Notes under the pieces: model-generated
Seen by the model: the letters and a program-made list of their open reading frames with translations, nothing else
What the model was told of the DNA's origin: nothing
The model's database searches: none
In this document: piece by piece, positions 42,948 to 50,870 of the stretch
Layout of the letters: each line of letters begins with the position of its first letter
Position numbering within the stretch: position 1 is the stretch's first letter
Made by a program: the position numbers and the translations under genes
Origin: Clostridia bacterium
GTDB lineage: Bacteria; Bacillota; Clostridia; Oscillospirales; CAG-272
NCBI GenBank assembly: GCA_017504625.1
Contig: JAFVQU010000021.1
Span: 1 to 64,000, forward strand
Reading direction: 5' to 3'
Length of the DNA stretch: 64,000 bases

Positions 42948-44405
42948 ATGTTTTATACAATGTTTTTCATATTATTTGCCGCGCTTATCTTACTGTGCTT
43001 TCATTTTGCTAACAAGCGCGGAGAGCGGCTGATCGGCAAGGTCGTTAAAATTTCCACGGTGATATTTATATCGCTATCAATGCTGAACGTTTTTCTGCCC
43101 GATCTTTTTGCGTGCTCCCTCGAAATAAATGATCTGAGCAGTATGACGGGAACTAAATTCCACTCGGTGATCCGTTGGTTTAATCTCGTTTGCTTCACCG
43201 TGCTTCCAATAGCCGTATTTCAGAAAAATAAATACTTTGAAAAGATAGCAAGCTACTTCTGCTTGCCCGTGGCACTCATCAACGTCTGTTGTTACCATCA
43301 GTACATAAAATACTTTACAGCTAATAGCAATTCTGGTCTGCAAACGGTAAGCATACTCTCTCGCTCATTCAAGGATTTTCTCATAAATGAAGGCTTCAGA
43401 GCAGCAATATTCGGTATTACCTGTCTATCTCAGCTGATTGCGTTGGCTCTCCTCACATATCAAAATCGCGAAAGGCTATCTATCAAAAAGGATGAGCTGA
43501 AAAACTTTATCATCATACTCCTAGGGCTGATATACCTCTCGCTCCCTGTATACGTTCCTCAGCATCTTGTGGGACACGTAAATATTATGATGACACGCTT
43601 CTCGCCCGTACATATCATATGGATACTTGGCATCGTTGCGATCATAGTAGCCCTCTACTTTATTTTCAGGAACAAATCGTCAGAGGCAAAATACCTCCTT
43701 GTACTCGCAATGTCGTGGTCGCTTATGATACAGTTCAGCTACATGTTTATCGCGTCGTGCGAGCTCAATATTATGAAGTTGCCGCTTCAGCTTTGCAATC
43801 TCGGCTCTTATCTCGCGCTTCTGATGCTACTGAAAAAAAGCGAGAGAATATATCACTTTACCCTTATCGTAAACGTTGTCGGCGCAATTATTGCGATTTG
43901 TATTCTTGATATCAGTAAGGATAGTTCTCACCTCTCGCGCTTGTGGGTCGTGCACTATATTGTTGAACATACGAGAGTTCTCGTAATACCGATCTTATGC
44001 CTCGTCCTTGGAGTATTCAAGCCGATAACCCAAAAGTCCATAAAAGATTTTTCGGTCGGATTTACAGTTTATTATCTGTTCGTATTTGCTCTTGGAACAC
44101 TTTCTAATGGAGTTTATAGGCTTTGCGCGGGCAAGGCATACCAGAACTTCTTCTACGCAAATCACCTGTTTATGTTTGACAAGTCGATAGCGAAGGAGTT
44201 GCTTGGCTTTACCGATCCACTGTTTGACAACTGTGTTATCAAGATTGGCGTCTTTGAAATTTACCCGTTGGTGCAGCTGTCGGTCTATCTTGTCTTCATG
44301 GCGATATGTCTGGGCGTTTATACGCTTATATACGCACTTACAAGCAAGCATAAAAAGCAGCCTAAGGTCACGACCGCAGGCAATCCCCATTACACAATTG
44401 CCTAA
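42948..44405 (+). CDS. YwaF-like membrane protein 2, N-terminally extended
   Basis: 485 residues from ATG 42948 (AAAGG 10 nt upstream, transcription start near 42906). About 13 helices. The second half matches the YwaF pattern: KLPLQLCN (Lys277-Cys283), SERIYHFTLIVNVVGAIIAI and HYIVEHTRVLVIPI. The first ~190 residues are an extra set of about six helices not found in genes 1 and 3, perhaps an old duplication of the same fold. The short polar tail is Lys rich. Function unknown. Confidence 0.75.
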   Translation: MFYTMFFILFAALILLCFHFANKRGERLIGKVVKISTVIFISLSMLNVFLPDLFACSLEINDLSSMTGTKFHSVIRWFNLVCFTVLPIAVFQKNKYFEKIASYFCLPVALINVCCYHQYIKYFTANSNSGLQTVSILSRSFKDFLINEGFRAAIFGITCLSQLIALALLTYQNRERLSIKKDELKNFIIILLGLIYLSLPVYVPQHLVGHVNIMMTRFSPVHIIWILGIVAIIVALYFIFRNKSSEAKYLLVLAMSWSLMIQFSYMFIASCELNIMKLPLQLCNLGSYLALLMLLKKSERIYHFTLIVNVVGAIIAICILDISKDSSHLSRLWVVHYIVEHTRVLVIPILCLVLGVFKPITQKSIKDFSVGFTVYYLFVFALGTLSNGVYRLCAGKAYQNFFYANHLFMFDKSIAKELLGFTDPLFDNCVIKIGVFEIYPLVQLSVYLVFMAICLGVYTLIYALTSKHKKQPKVTTAGNPHYTIA

Positions 44406-44421
44406 TGACTGCGCCTCTTAT

Positions 44422-44483
44422 ATCTTAAATATTCTTAAATATACCAAAATGCATTTGACATAATATGTCAAAAGTGATAGTAT
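44422..44483 (+). promoter_or_regulatory. Operator-promoter 3 of the YwaF-like cluster
   Basis: Direct repeats ATCTTAAATA, TTCTTAAATA (44422-44441), 13 nt, TTGACA (44455-44460), 17 nt, TAGTAT (44478-44483). The -35 box is part of a near-palindrome TTGACATAATATGTCAA. Confidence 0.85.
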
Positions 44484-44537
44484 TAAGTGTATTTGACAGT
44501 TTTTTTGTCGATCACCCACAATACTATCACTTTTTTT
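44470..44537 (+). terminator. Terminator overlapping promoter 3
   Basis: 15-bp perfect inverted repeat (44470-44484 with 44520-44534) followed by T7. The left arm contains the -10 box of promoter 3, so only transcripts coming from upstream can form the stem. Confidence 0.75.
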
Positions 44538-44547
44538 GAGGAGTTTT

Positions 44548-45372
44548 ATGTTTATAACCGCATTAAAAGAATTTTTCGGATTTATTGAGCGCACACGAGA
44601 GCCTGAGGGATATATGTCATGGCAACACATTCTTTTCGTATTTGTTCTTATGACAGTTATGGTGACCTTAGCCGTTTGGCTCGGTCATCATTACAAAAAC
44701 AGAATCGACAAGGATAAAAACAAGGTGCTTATCTGGGCGGCTATCGCAATAGACGCAGTTGAAATATTCAAAATCATCATTGTCTGCGCACGTTCAAACG
44801 ATCCGTCGCTCATTCTTCTTAATCTGCCTCTCTTCCTGTGCAGTATCCAGCTTATAACGATTCCCCTCGCGGCATTCTCACGCGGCAGACTTAAGGAAGC
44901 AGCGCTTGATTTCGTATTCATATTCGGACTTCTCGGCGCAGTGCTTGGAACGATCGGAGCAGGTAACATCTACGGCTCAAATCCCGTTTTCTCGTTTGAT
45001 CCCATCGTGTCGGGTATCACCCACTCAATCTCGGGATTTGCAACACTCTACATCGGCATATCGGGAATGAAGAGCATGAAAAAGAGGAATATTATCTATA
45101 CCTTCGCTATACTTCTCTCATTTGCGCTTTCCGCTTATATAGTTAACAAACTCATTGATTACAACTATATGTTCCTTATGAGAGGTGACGGCACTCCCTA
45201 CGATATACTTTTAAATCTCGTTGGCGGCAGCCCCATTCTCTATCCTATATGCGTCGTACTTATGCTTGTGGTTTACATATTGGCATTCTACGGAATATAT
45301 TTCCTTATTCACGAAAAAAAGCGTCACGTAAAGCATACCGCAAAGCATACCGCAAAGCACGCTCACGTATAA
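44548..45372 (+). CDS. YwaF-like membrane protein 3 with His-rich tail
   Basis: 274 residues from ATG 44548; GAGGAG is 4 nt upstream, right after the T-run of the overlapping terminator. About six or seven helices. NLPLFLC (Asn92-Cys98) and the end region NYMFLMRGDGTPYDILLN, SPILYPICVVLMLVVYILAF are close to Bacillus YwaF. The C-terminus repeats KHTA twice (VKHTAKHTAKHAHV) through two 12-bp DNA repeats, making a small His/Lys tail that could bind metal or change length by slippage. A terminator follows. Confidence 0.85.
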   Translation: MFITALKEFFGFIERTREPEGYMSWQHILFVFVLMTVMVTLAVWLGHHYKNRIDKDKNKVLIWAAIAIDAVEIFKIIIVCARSNDPSLILLNLPLFLCSIQLITIPLAAFSRGRLKEAALDFVFIFGLLGAVLGTIGAGNIYGSNPVFSFDPIVSGITHSISGFATLYIGISGMKSMKKRNIIYTFAILLSFALSAYIVNKLIDYNYMFLMRGDGTPYDILLNLVGGSPILYPICVVLMLVVYILAFYGIYFLIHEKKRHVKHTAKHTAKHAHV

Positions 45373-45382
45373 TTAAAAAGTT

Positions 45383-45417
45383 AACCGCGACCTTACTTAC
45401 AAAGGTCGCGGTTTTTT
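45383..45417 (+). terminator. Terminator after YwaF-like gene 3
   Basis: 12-bp stem (45383-45394 with 45402-45413), 7-nt loop, T-run to 45417. Confidence 0.9.
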
Positions 45418-45476
45418 AGAATAATCAAGCGTTTCCTGCGCAATAATTTTTCAAAAGGGTTTTGTGGAGGGATTTT

Positions 45477-46397
45477 ATGTGTACTGCAATAATTGACGGA
45501 CATTTTTTCGGAAGGACGCTCGACCTTGAGGACTCATACGCTGAAAAGGTCGTTATCACGGGGCGGGATTTCCCCTTTAAATTCATTCACGAGGGCGAGA
45601 TCAGGCATCATTATGCGATCATCGGTACGGCGCACATAGCAAACGGTGTTCCGCTATACTACGACGCGGCAAACGAGATGGGACTGTGCGCCGCCGCTCT
45701 CAGATTTCCCAAATATGCCGAATATCATGAAAAGAAACTCGGCGAGGTCAATCTCGCGTCGTTTGAGCTTATACCGTGGATGTTGTGCAATTTCAGCTCC
45801 GCCGACGAAGCGAAGTCCGCTATGCGATCGGTAACAATAACGAGCGATAATTTCAGCGACCAGCTCCCCTCAACTCCGCTTCATTGGATATTTGCAGATA
45901 AATACGAGGCTTTCATCGTTGAATCGGTAAACGAGGGCTTGAAAATATACGATTCACCCGAGGAAATACTGACAAACGCTCCCGATTTTCCCTCACAACG
46001 CGAAAATCTTTTAAAGCATAGCGAAATACTCAACAAGGTATCATGTCTTGGTGAGAAAAATATTGATATCGCGGGCGACTCGTCATCGCAGTCAAGATTT
46101 ATACGCGCCGCGTATGCAAAGACTAATATTCTCCCTTGCTATGATGAACCCGCGTCAATTTCACGATTTTTTCATCTTATGGATACGGTTTCCCAACCTC
46201 ACGGCTTCGCCCAAAACGACAGCGGCGCTCCTGTCCGCACAGTTTATACCTCATGCATCGACACAGAGAAGCTTATATACTATTTCACCACCTACAACGA
46301 CCGACAGATACGCGCAGTAAGGCTTGATAAATTCGATTCCGACGGACTGACCGTATTCACGATGGAGAGTGGTGAAAATATCACATATATAAACTAA
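45477..46397 (+). CDS. Choloylglycine hydrolase family Ntn-hydrolase (bile-salt hydrolase/penicillin V acylase-like)
   Basis: 306 residues from ATG 45477, with GGAGGG 5 nt upstream. This start places Cys at position 2, the nucleophile freed when Met is removed (MCTAIIDG). Other family residues are GRTLDLE (Arg13, Asp16), YYDAANEMGLCAAAL with the oxyanion Asn, TPLHWIFADKYEAFIVE and the late SQSRFIRAAY arginine. No signal peptide, so cytosolic. The enzyme cleaves a linear amide; a conjugated bile salt is likely in a gut bacterium, but acyl-lactone or penicillin V substrates are possible. Confidence 0.88.
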   Translation: MCTAIIDGHFFGRTLDLEDSYAEKVVITGRDFPFKFIHEGEIRHHYAIIGTAHIANGVPLYYDAANEMGLCAAALRFPKYAEYHEKKLGEVNLASFELIPWMLCNFSSADEAKSAMRSVTITSDNFSDQLPSTPLHWIFADKYEAFIVESVNEGLKIYDSPEEILTNAPDFPSQRENLLKHSEILNKVSCLGEKNIDIAGDSSSQSRFIRAAYAKTNILPCYDEPASISRFFHLMDTVSQPHGFAQNDSGAPVRTVYTSCIDTEKLIYYFTTYNDRQIRAVRLDKFDSDGLTVFTMESGENITYIN

Positions 46398-46425
46398 AAA
46401 GCAGGGATTTTCCCTGCTTTTTATA
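46396..46425. terminator. Bidirectional terminator between the Ntn-hydrolase and pyrB
   Basis: Stem of 12 bp including flanking A/T (46396-46407 with 46411-46422), loop TTT. Confidence 0.9.
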
Positions 46426-46428
46426 TTT

Positions 46429-47511
46429 TTATGCCTTTGATTCACAATAAATACAACGGTATACACCGTTTTCCTTATCAACGAGCTTAAACACGTGAGG
46501 AAGCTCTTGCTCGGTCGTAGTAATGCAACGGGCATTCTTACACTCAAGGTCGTAGCGAAGCTCATCGCCCACCTCGTTTCCCTTCTCGCAAGGCTCGTTT
46601 ACGCTCTCAAGAAGCTTCAGAATAAGCGCCATTCTCATATATTTGCCGTTAAGCACCTGCTTGAAGTAGCAAGCGCGGGGATCGTCGTCGATCGCAACCG
46701 AGATCTCGTTTACTCTGGGCAGGGGGTGCATGATCGAAAGATCGCTCTTTGCTCCCTCAAGCTTATCGGGAGTGAGTATGTAGCTGTCCTTAAGGCGCAT
46801 ATATTCGTCCTCGGACGCAAAGCGCTCTCTCTGAACTCTCGTCATATAAAGAACGTCAAGCTCGGGCATTGCCGCGACGAGATCGGTGGTCTCCTTATAC
46901 TCGATTCCCTTTTCGGTAATAAATTCGTACTTTACGTAGCTCGGAAGCTTTAATTCCTCGGGAGAGATAAGCACGAATTTAATTCCCGAATATCTCGACA
47001 TTGCGCTGATAAGCGAGTGAACCGTTCTGCCGAACTTGAGGTCACCGCAAAGGCCTATCGTAAGATTATCAAATCTTCTCTTCTCTCTCCAAATAGTGAG
47101 AAGGTCTGCAAGTGTCTGGGTGGGATGGTTGTGACCTCCGTCGCCCGCATTGATAACGGGAATGGTCGCATTCTTTGACGCAACGTAGGGCGCGCCCTCC
47201 TTGGGATGGCGCATAGCGATTATATCGGCATAGCACGACACCGTCTTGGCAGTATCTGCTATACTCTCGCCCTTTGCCGCGCTTGACGAGCCTGCGCTTG
47301 ATACGCTCAATACATTTCCGCCAAGCTCATACATAGCCGCCTCAAAGGAAAGTCTTGTTCTCGTCGACGGTTCAAAAAAGAGCGTCGCAAGCTTCTTTCC
47401 GCGGCAAGCGTCTGCATATTTTACGGGATTTGCTATAATATCCTCGGCAACCGATACAAGAGAATCAAGCTCCTCTATCGACATTTCCTGAATATCAATA
47501 AGATGTCTCAT
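46429..47511 (-). CDS. pyrB: Aspartate carbamoyltransferase with fused PyrI-type zinc domain
   Basis: 360 residues from ATG 47511 with GAGGT upstream. The catalytic part (1-310) has STRTRLSFE (carbamoyl phosphate), HPTQTLADL, and HPLPRVNEI. Residues about 315-360 are an extra zinc-ribbon: Cys324, Cys329, Cys353, Cys356, spaced CX4C-X23-CX2C, the same spacing as the zinc site of E. coli PyrI. The nucleotide-binding half of PyrI is absent. It catalyses the first committed step of pyrimidine synthesis and is the last gene of the operon. Confidence 0.93.
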   Translation of the reverse strand: MRHLIDIQEMSIEELDSLVSVAEDIIANPVKYADACRGKKLATLFFEPSTRTRLSFEAAMYELGGNVLSVSSAGSSSAAKGESIADTAKTVSCYADIIAMRHPKEGAPYVASKNATIPVINAGDGGHNHPTQTLADLLTIWREKRRFDNLTIGLCGDLKFGRTVHSLISAMSRYSGIKFVLISPEELKLPSYVKYEFITEKGIEYKETTDLVAAMPELDVLYMTRVQRERFASEDEYMRLKDSYILTPDKLEGAKSDLSIMHPLPRVNEISVAIDDDPRACYFKQVLNGKYMRMALILKLLESVNEPCEKGNEVGDELRYDLECKNARCITTTEQELPHVFKLVDKENGVYRCIYCESKA

Positions 47512-47533
47512 ATTTACCTCTTTCGGTATAAAA

Positions 47534-48190
47534 TTAAGCCTTTGCTCCATTTACTGCGAGATAATTCTTGATTCTCTCGACGTTCTCGCGGTTAGCTTCA
47601 TCTTCTTCAAGGTACTCGATGATATCGTAAACGTCTACGATGGAGTATACGGGGAAGCCGAACTGCTCCTCGATCTCCTGCATAGCGCCCTTCTCGCCCT
47701 GACCCTTTTCCTTGCGGTCTACCATAATAAATGTAGCCGCTACCTTTGTGCCCTCAAGGTGAGAGAGTATCTCCATGCTCTCACGTATTGCCGTGCCTGC
47801 GGTGATAACGTCCTCGATAATGACGATCTCCTCACCGGAGGTGGGAACGTAGCCTACGAATGTACCGCCCTCGCCGTGATCCTTGACTTCCTTACGATTG
47901 AAGAAGAAAGGCACGTTAAGACCGTTCTTTGAAAGCGCAACGGCAGCAGATACAGACAAGGAAATTCCCTTGTACGCGGGGCCGTAAAGCACCGCCTGCT
48001 TAGCTCCGAGCTTTTCAAAATACGCCTTTGCGTAGAACTCGCCAAGCGTTGCGATGTCGCTACCCGTCTTGATCATTCCCGCATTGATGAAATATGGGAT
48101 CTTTCTGCCGCTCTTTGCGGTAAAATCTCCGAATTTGAGCACTCCCGCGCTCTCAAGAAACCTTATAAATTCTCTCTTATATGCTTCCAT
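47534..48190 (-). CDS. pyrE: Orotate phosphoribosyltransferase
   Basis: 218 residues. The PRPP-binding motif [12 protein letters not shown] and the catalytic loop lysines ([14 protein letters not shown]) are present. It joins orotate and PRPP to give OMP. The acidic C-terminal helix ([20 protein letters not shown]) is longer than in E. coli. It lies 22 nt before pyrB, while a 193-bp gap with repeats separates it from pyrF. Confidence 0.95.
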   Translation of the reverse strand: MEAYKREFIRFLESAGVLKFGDFTAKSGRKIPYFINAGMIKTGSDIATLGEFYAKAYFEKLGAKQAVLYGPAYKGISLSVSAAVALSKNGLNVPFFFNRKEVKDHGEGGTFVGYVPTSGEEIVIIEDVITAGTAIRESMEILSHLEGTKVAATFIMVDRKEKGQGEKGAMQEIEEQFGFPVYSIVDVYDIIEYLEEDEANRENVERIKNYLAVNGAKA

Positions 48191-48205
48191 TTTTATTCTC
48201 CTGTG

Positions 48206-48286
48206 TAGTTAGTTTGTGCTAAGGATTTCTCTTCTTTTCTTGAAAGAAAAGAAGCAAAAGAACTTTCTCGCATTTAGGGTTCTAAC
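48206..48286 (-). repeat. Hairpin repeat family 1, copy a (before pyrE)
   Basis: A perfect 24-nt hairpin (48231-48254, CTTCTTTTCTT arms) next to the constant CAAAAGAACTTT (48255-48266) and TAGTTAGTTTGTG. Three more copies occur before carB, purD and purH, all in the same orientation to the gene. Confidence 0.85.
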
Positions 48287-48383
48287 CCAAAATATTAAGA
48301 GTTTTTGCCAAGCTTTTTCTCAAAAAGCTTGCCGCCGGTGGCACGCTTTCTTTCCGCCGAAGGCACGCATCCTCCGCGTCCTC
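48287..48383. other. Rest of the pyrF-pyrE spacer
   Basis: No gene. A perfect AAGCTTTTT/AAAAAGCTT hairpin (about 48318-48338) and GC-rich sequence before the pyrF stop; it resembles the tail of a longer composite repeat also hinted at near 63945. Confidence 0.6.
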
Positions 48384-49082
48384 TTAGTCGCAGAATTCAG
48401 CAACGCAGCGCTCATAAGCCGCTACGGGATCAGCTGCCGCGGTGATAGGTCTGCCTACGACGATATAGTCAGAGCCGATCTTCTTTGCCTCTGCGGGAGT
48501 CATAACTCTCTTCTGGTCGCCGATATCGCCGTCAGCGAAGCGCACGCCGGGGGTAACGGTAACAAATCCGTTGCCGCATCTCTCGTGAACCTTGCCTGCC
48601 TCGAGGGGTGAGCAAACTACGCCGTCAAGTCCCGATTCCTTTGCGTTGTGAGCGTAGTGCATAACTACGTCAGCGATGTTCTCCTTGATGAGAAGGTCGT
48701 TCTCCATGCTCTCCTGGTCGGTCGAGGTAAGCTGAGTTACCGCGATGAGCATAGGGCGAGTGCCGTCAGGTCTGGTAAGTCCCTCAATAGCCGCCTCCAT
48801 CATTCTCTTGGTGCCTGCCGCGTGGAGATTAGTCATATCAACGTCAAGTCTGGAGAGAACCGCCATTGACTTTTTAACAGTGTTGGGAATATCGTGAAGC
48901 TTGAGGTCAAGGAATATCTTGTGACCTCTCTTTTTTATTTCTCTAACGATCGAGGGGCCCTCTGCATAGTAAAGCTCCATACCGATCTTAACGAAGGGCT
49001 TTCTGCCCGTAAACTGATCAAGAAATGCAAATGTCTTTTCCGCGCTGTCAAAGTCACATGCGATAATTACGTCCTTTCCCAT
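48384..49082 (-). CDS. pyrF: Orotidine 5'-phosphate decarboxylase
   Basis: 232 residues, a TIM barrel. The catalytic Asp-Lys set is [22 protein letters not shown] opens the barrel, and [21 protein letters not shown] with VVGRPIT forms the phosphate site. It makes UMP from OMP. Its ATG overlaps the pyrD stop by one base (49082), so the two are coupled. Confidence 0.96.
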   Translation of the reverse strand: MGKDVIIACDFDSAEKTFAFLDQFTGRKPFVKIGMELYYAEGPSIVREIKKRGHKIFLDLKLHDIPNTVKKSMAVLSRLDVDMTNLHAAGTKRMMEAAIEGLTRPDGTRPMLIAVTQLTSTDQESMENDLLIKENIADVVMHYAHNAKESGLDGVVCSPLEAGKVHERCGNGFVTVTPGVRFADGDIGDQKRVMTPAEAKKIGSDYIVVGRPITAAADPVAAYERCVAEFCD

Positions 49083-49993
49083 TATCTTACTCCTCCAATT
49101 ATATCACTTAAATTTTCAATTCCGTATTTTTCCATTACGCGAGGAAGATCCTCAATAATATTTTTACAAGCGTAAGGCTCTATAAGGTTTGCCGCGCCGA
49201 CCTCAACCGCGCTGGCGCCCGCGAGCATCATCTCGATCACGTCCTCAGCGCTCGACACACCGCCCATTCCGATAACGGGAATCTTAACCGCGTGAGCAAC
49301 CTGATAAACCATTCTCACTGCAACGGGGAATATCGCACTACCCGAAAATCCTCCCATTTTGTTGGCGATTACGGGCTTTCTTGTGCGAAGGTCAATTCTC
49401 ATACCGAGAAGGGTGTTTATAAGGCTGATACCGTCAGCACCCGCCTCCTCGCAAGCCTTTGCGATGGAAACGATGTCGGTAACGTTGGGCGAAAGCTTTA
49501 TAATGATAGGCTTTGTCGTGACCGCCTTGACGGCTCTCGTCACCTCTGCCGCGCCCTCGGGAGTTGTACCAAACGCCATACCGCCGCCGTGAACGTTGGG
49601 ACAGCTGATATTGACCTCGATCCAGCCGACCTGATCGCATTTGTCTATCTTCTCGCAAGTATAAACGTATTCTTCAACCGAAAATCCCGAAACGTTAGCC
49701 ATAACGGGCTTGTTGAAGCATTTTTTGAGCTTAGGCAGCTCCTCGGAAATTACCTTTTCAACGCCGGGGTTCTGAAGTCCGACCGCATTGATCATTCCAT
49801 TAGGTGTTTCCGCGATTCTCGGCGTGGGATTACCAAATCGAGGATCCCTTGTCGTTCCCTTAAAGGAGAACGTGCCAAGCATATTTATATCGTAAAGCTC
49901 TGCAAACTCATATCCGAATCCGAACGTGCCCGAAGCGGGGATCACGGGGTTGTCAAGCTCTATTCCGCAGAGATTAACACTCATTTTTCCCAT
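49082..49993 (-). CDS. pyrD: Dihydroorotate dehydrogenase, catalytic subunit (type 1B)
   Basis: 303 residues; AAGGAGG lies 8 nt before the ATG at 49993. The FMN barrel has [36 protein letters not shown] (catalytic Cys side) and [20 protein letters not shown]. With PyrK it passes electrons from dihydroorotate to NAD. The start lies 13 nt inside the pyrK coding end, the usual pairing. Confidence 0.95.
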   Translation of the reverse strand: MGKMSVNLCGIELDNPVIPASGTFGFGYEFAELYDINMLGTFSFKGTTRDPRFGNPTPRIAETPNGMINAVGLQNPGVEKVISEELPKLKKCFNKPVMANVSGFSVEEYVYTCEKIDKCDQVGWIEVNISCPNVHGGGMAFGTTPEGAAEVTRAVKAVTTKPIIIKLSPNVTDIVSIAKACEEAGADGISLINTLLGMRIDLRTRKPVIANKMGGFSGSAIFPVAVRMVYQVAHAVKIPVIGMGGVSSAEDVIEMMLAGASAVEVGAANLIEPYACKNIIEDLPRVMEKYGIENLSDIIGGVR

Positions 49994-50718
49994 AAGATCT
50001 CCTCCTTCTTCATGACGGGACCTTCCTTGCAGATTCTCTTATATCCCGTAATAGTCTTGCAAGAGCAACCCATGCACGCGCCAAATCCGCAGCCCATTCT
50101 CTCCTCAAAGCTGAACTGTCCCTCGGTAGTCGAGGTATTGTAAACCGCTCTCAGCATAGGCTCGGGACCGCAGGTGTAAAAGTAGCTGTAATCCGCGTTC
50201 TTCATAACGTCGGTAACGAATCCCTTTACTCCGTAAGAGCCGTCAACCGTGGTAACCGTCACGTCAGCTCCGAGAGCCTTGAACTCGTCCTCGTAGAAAA
50301 TCTCATCGGCACGGTTGAAGCCGAGCACGACAGATACCTTCTTGCCCTCAGATATAAGCTTCTTGCAAAGCATATACATAGGGGGAACGCCGACACCGCC
50401 GCCGAGAAGCATGGGATTTTCACCCGCAAGGCTTGTGTCATATCCGTTTCCAAGTCCTGTAAGCACGTCAAGCGTGTCACCCTCAATCATTTGGCTCATC
50501 TGCTCTGTACCCTTGCCTACTACCTTGTAGATAAGCGTGAGAATATTGCCCTCGCAGTCGCAGACCGAGATAGGACGGCGCAAAAAGAGTCCGTCAAGCT
50601 TGATGTTGACAAACTGACCGCAGTTAGTCACCGCGCCCGTATCACCCTCAAGTAGCATTCTGTATACGTTGCTTGTGAGCGCTACGTTTTCTTTTATCGT
50701 AAAAATTGATTGTTTCAT
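49981..50718 (-). CDS. pyrK: Dihydroorotate dehydrogenase electron-transfer subunit
   Basis: 245 residues. The FAD domain has LFLRRPISVCDCEGN, and the NAD domain has MLLGGGVGVPPMYML. The [2Fe-2S] cysteines appear as CGFGACMGCSC with a later Cys (RICKEGP). It partners PyrD to make the type 1B enzyme that reduces NAD. It is separated from carB by a 152-bp spacer filled by a structured repeat. Confidence 0.95.
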   Translation of the reverse strand: MKQSIFTIKENVALTSNVYRMLLEGDTGAVTNCGQFVNIKLDGLFLRRPISVCDCEGNILTLIYKVVGKGTEQMSQMIEGDTLDVLTGLGNGYDTSLAGENPMLLGGGVGVPPMYMLCKKLISEGKKVSVVLGFNRADEIFYEDEFKALGADVTVTTVDGSYGVKGFVTDVMKNADYSYFYTCGPEPMLRAVYNTSTTEGQFSFEERMGCGFGACMGCSCKTITGYKRICKEGPVMKKEEILWEK

Positions 50719-50746
50719 TTTTATTTCCTTGAGTTGTGTTACTTAG

Positions 50747-50866
50747 GTTACCGGCTCAATTTGTTTGTAGGCAAGGCGCACCGGAGAAAGCAAAGTGCAG
50801 GCGTAGTTCCCTACGTCAAACTGCTTTCGAGGAGCAACGCAGCATACGAAGAAAGAGAGCCGTAAC
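50747..50866. repeat. Structured intergenic repeat, family 2, copy A (carB-pyrK spacer)
   Basis: A ~85-nt core (CAAGGCGCACCGGAG ... CGAGGAGCAAC) shared with 62540-62622. An inner hairpin CGTAG-TTCC-CTACG (50802-50815) and near-perfect outer arms (50747-50757 with 50857-50866) frame it. In the other copy both hairpins have different bases but pair equally well. Confidence 0.8.
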
Positions 50867-50870
50867 ATGA

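Noticed and set aside
44470..44534. Phase-variable invertible promoter flanked by 15-bp inverted repeats
   Set aside because: The spacing is only about 35 bp, the -10 box lies in an arm rather than between the arms, no invertase gene is near, and T7 after the right arm fits a terminator.
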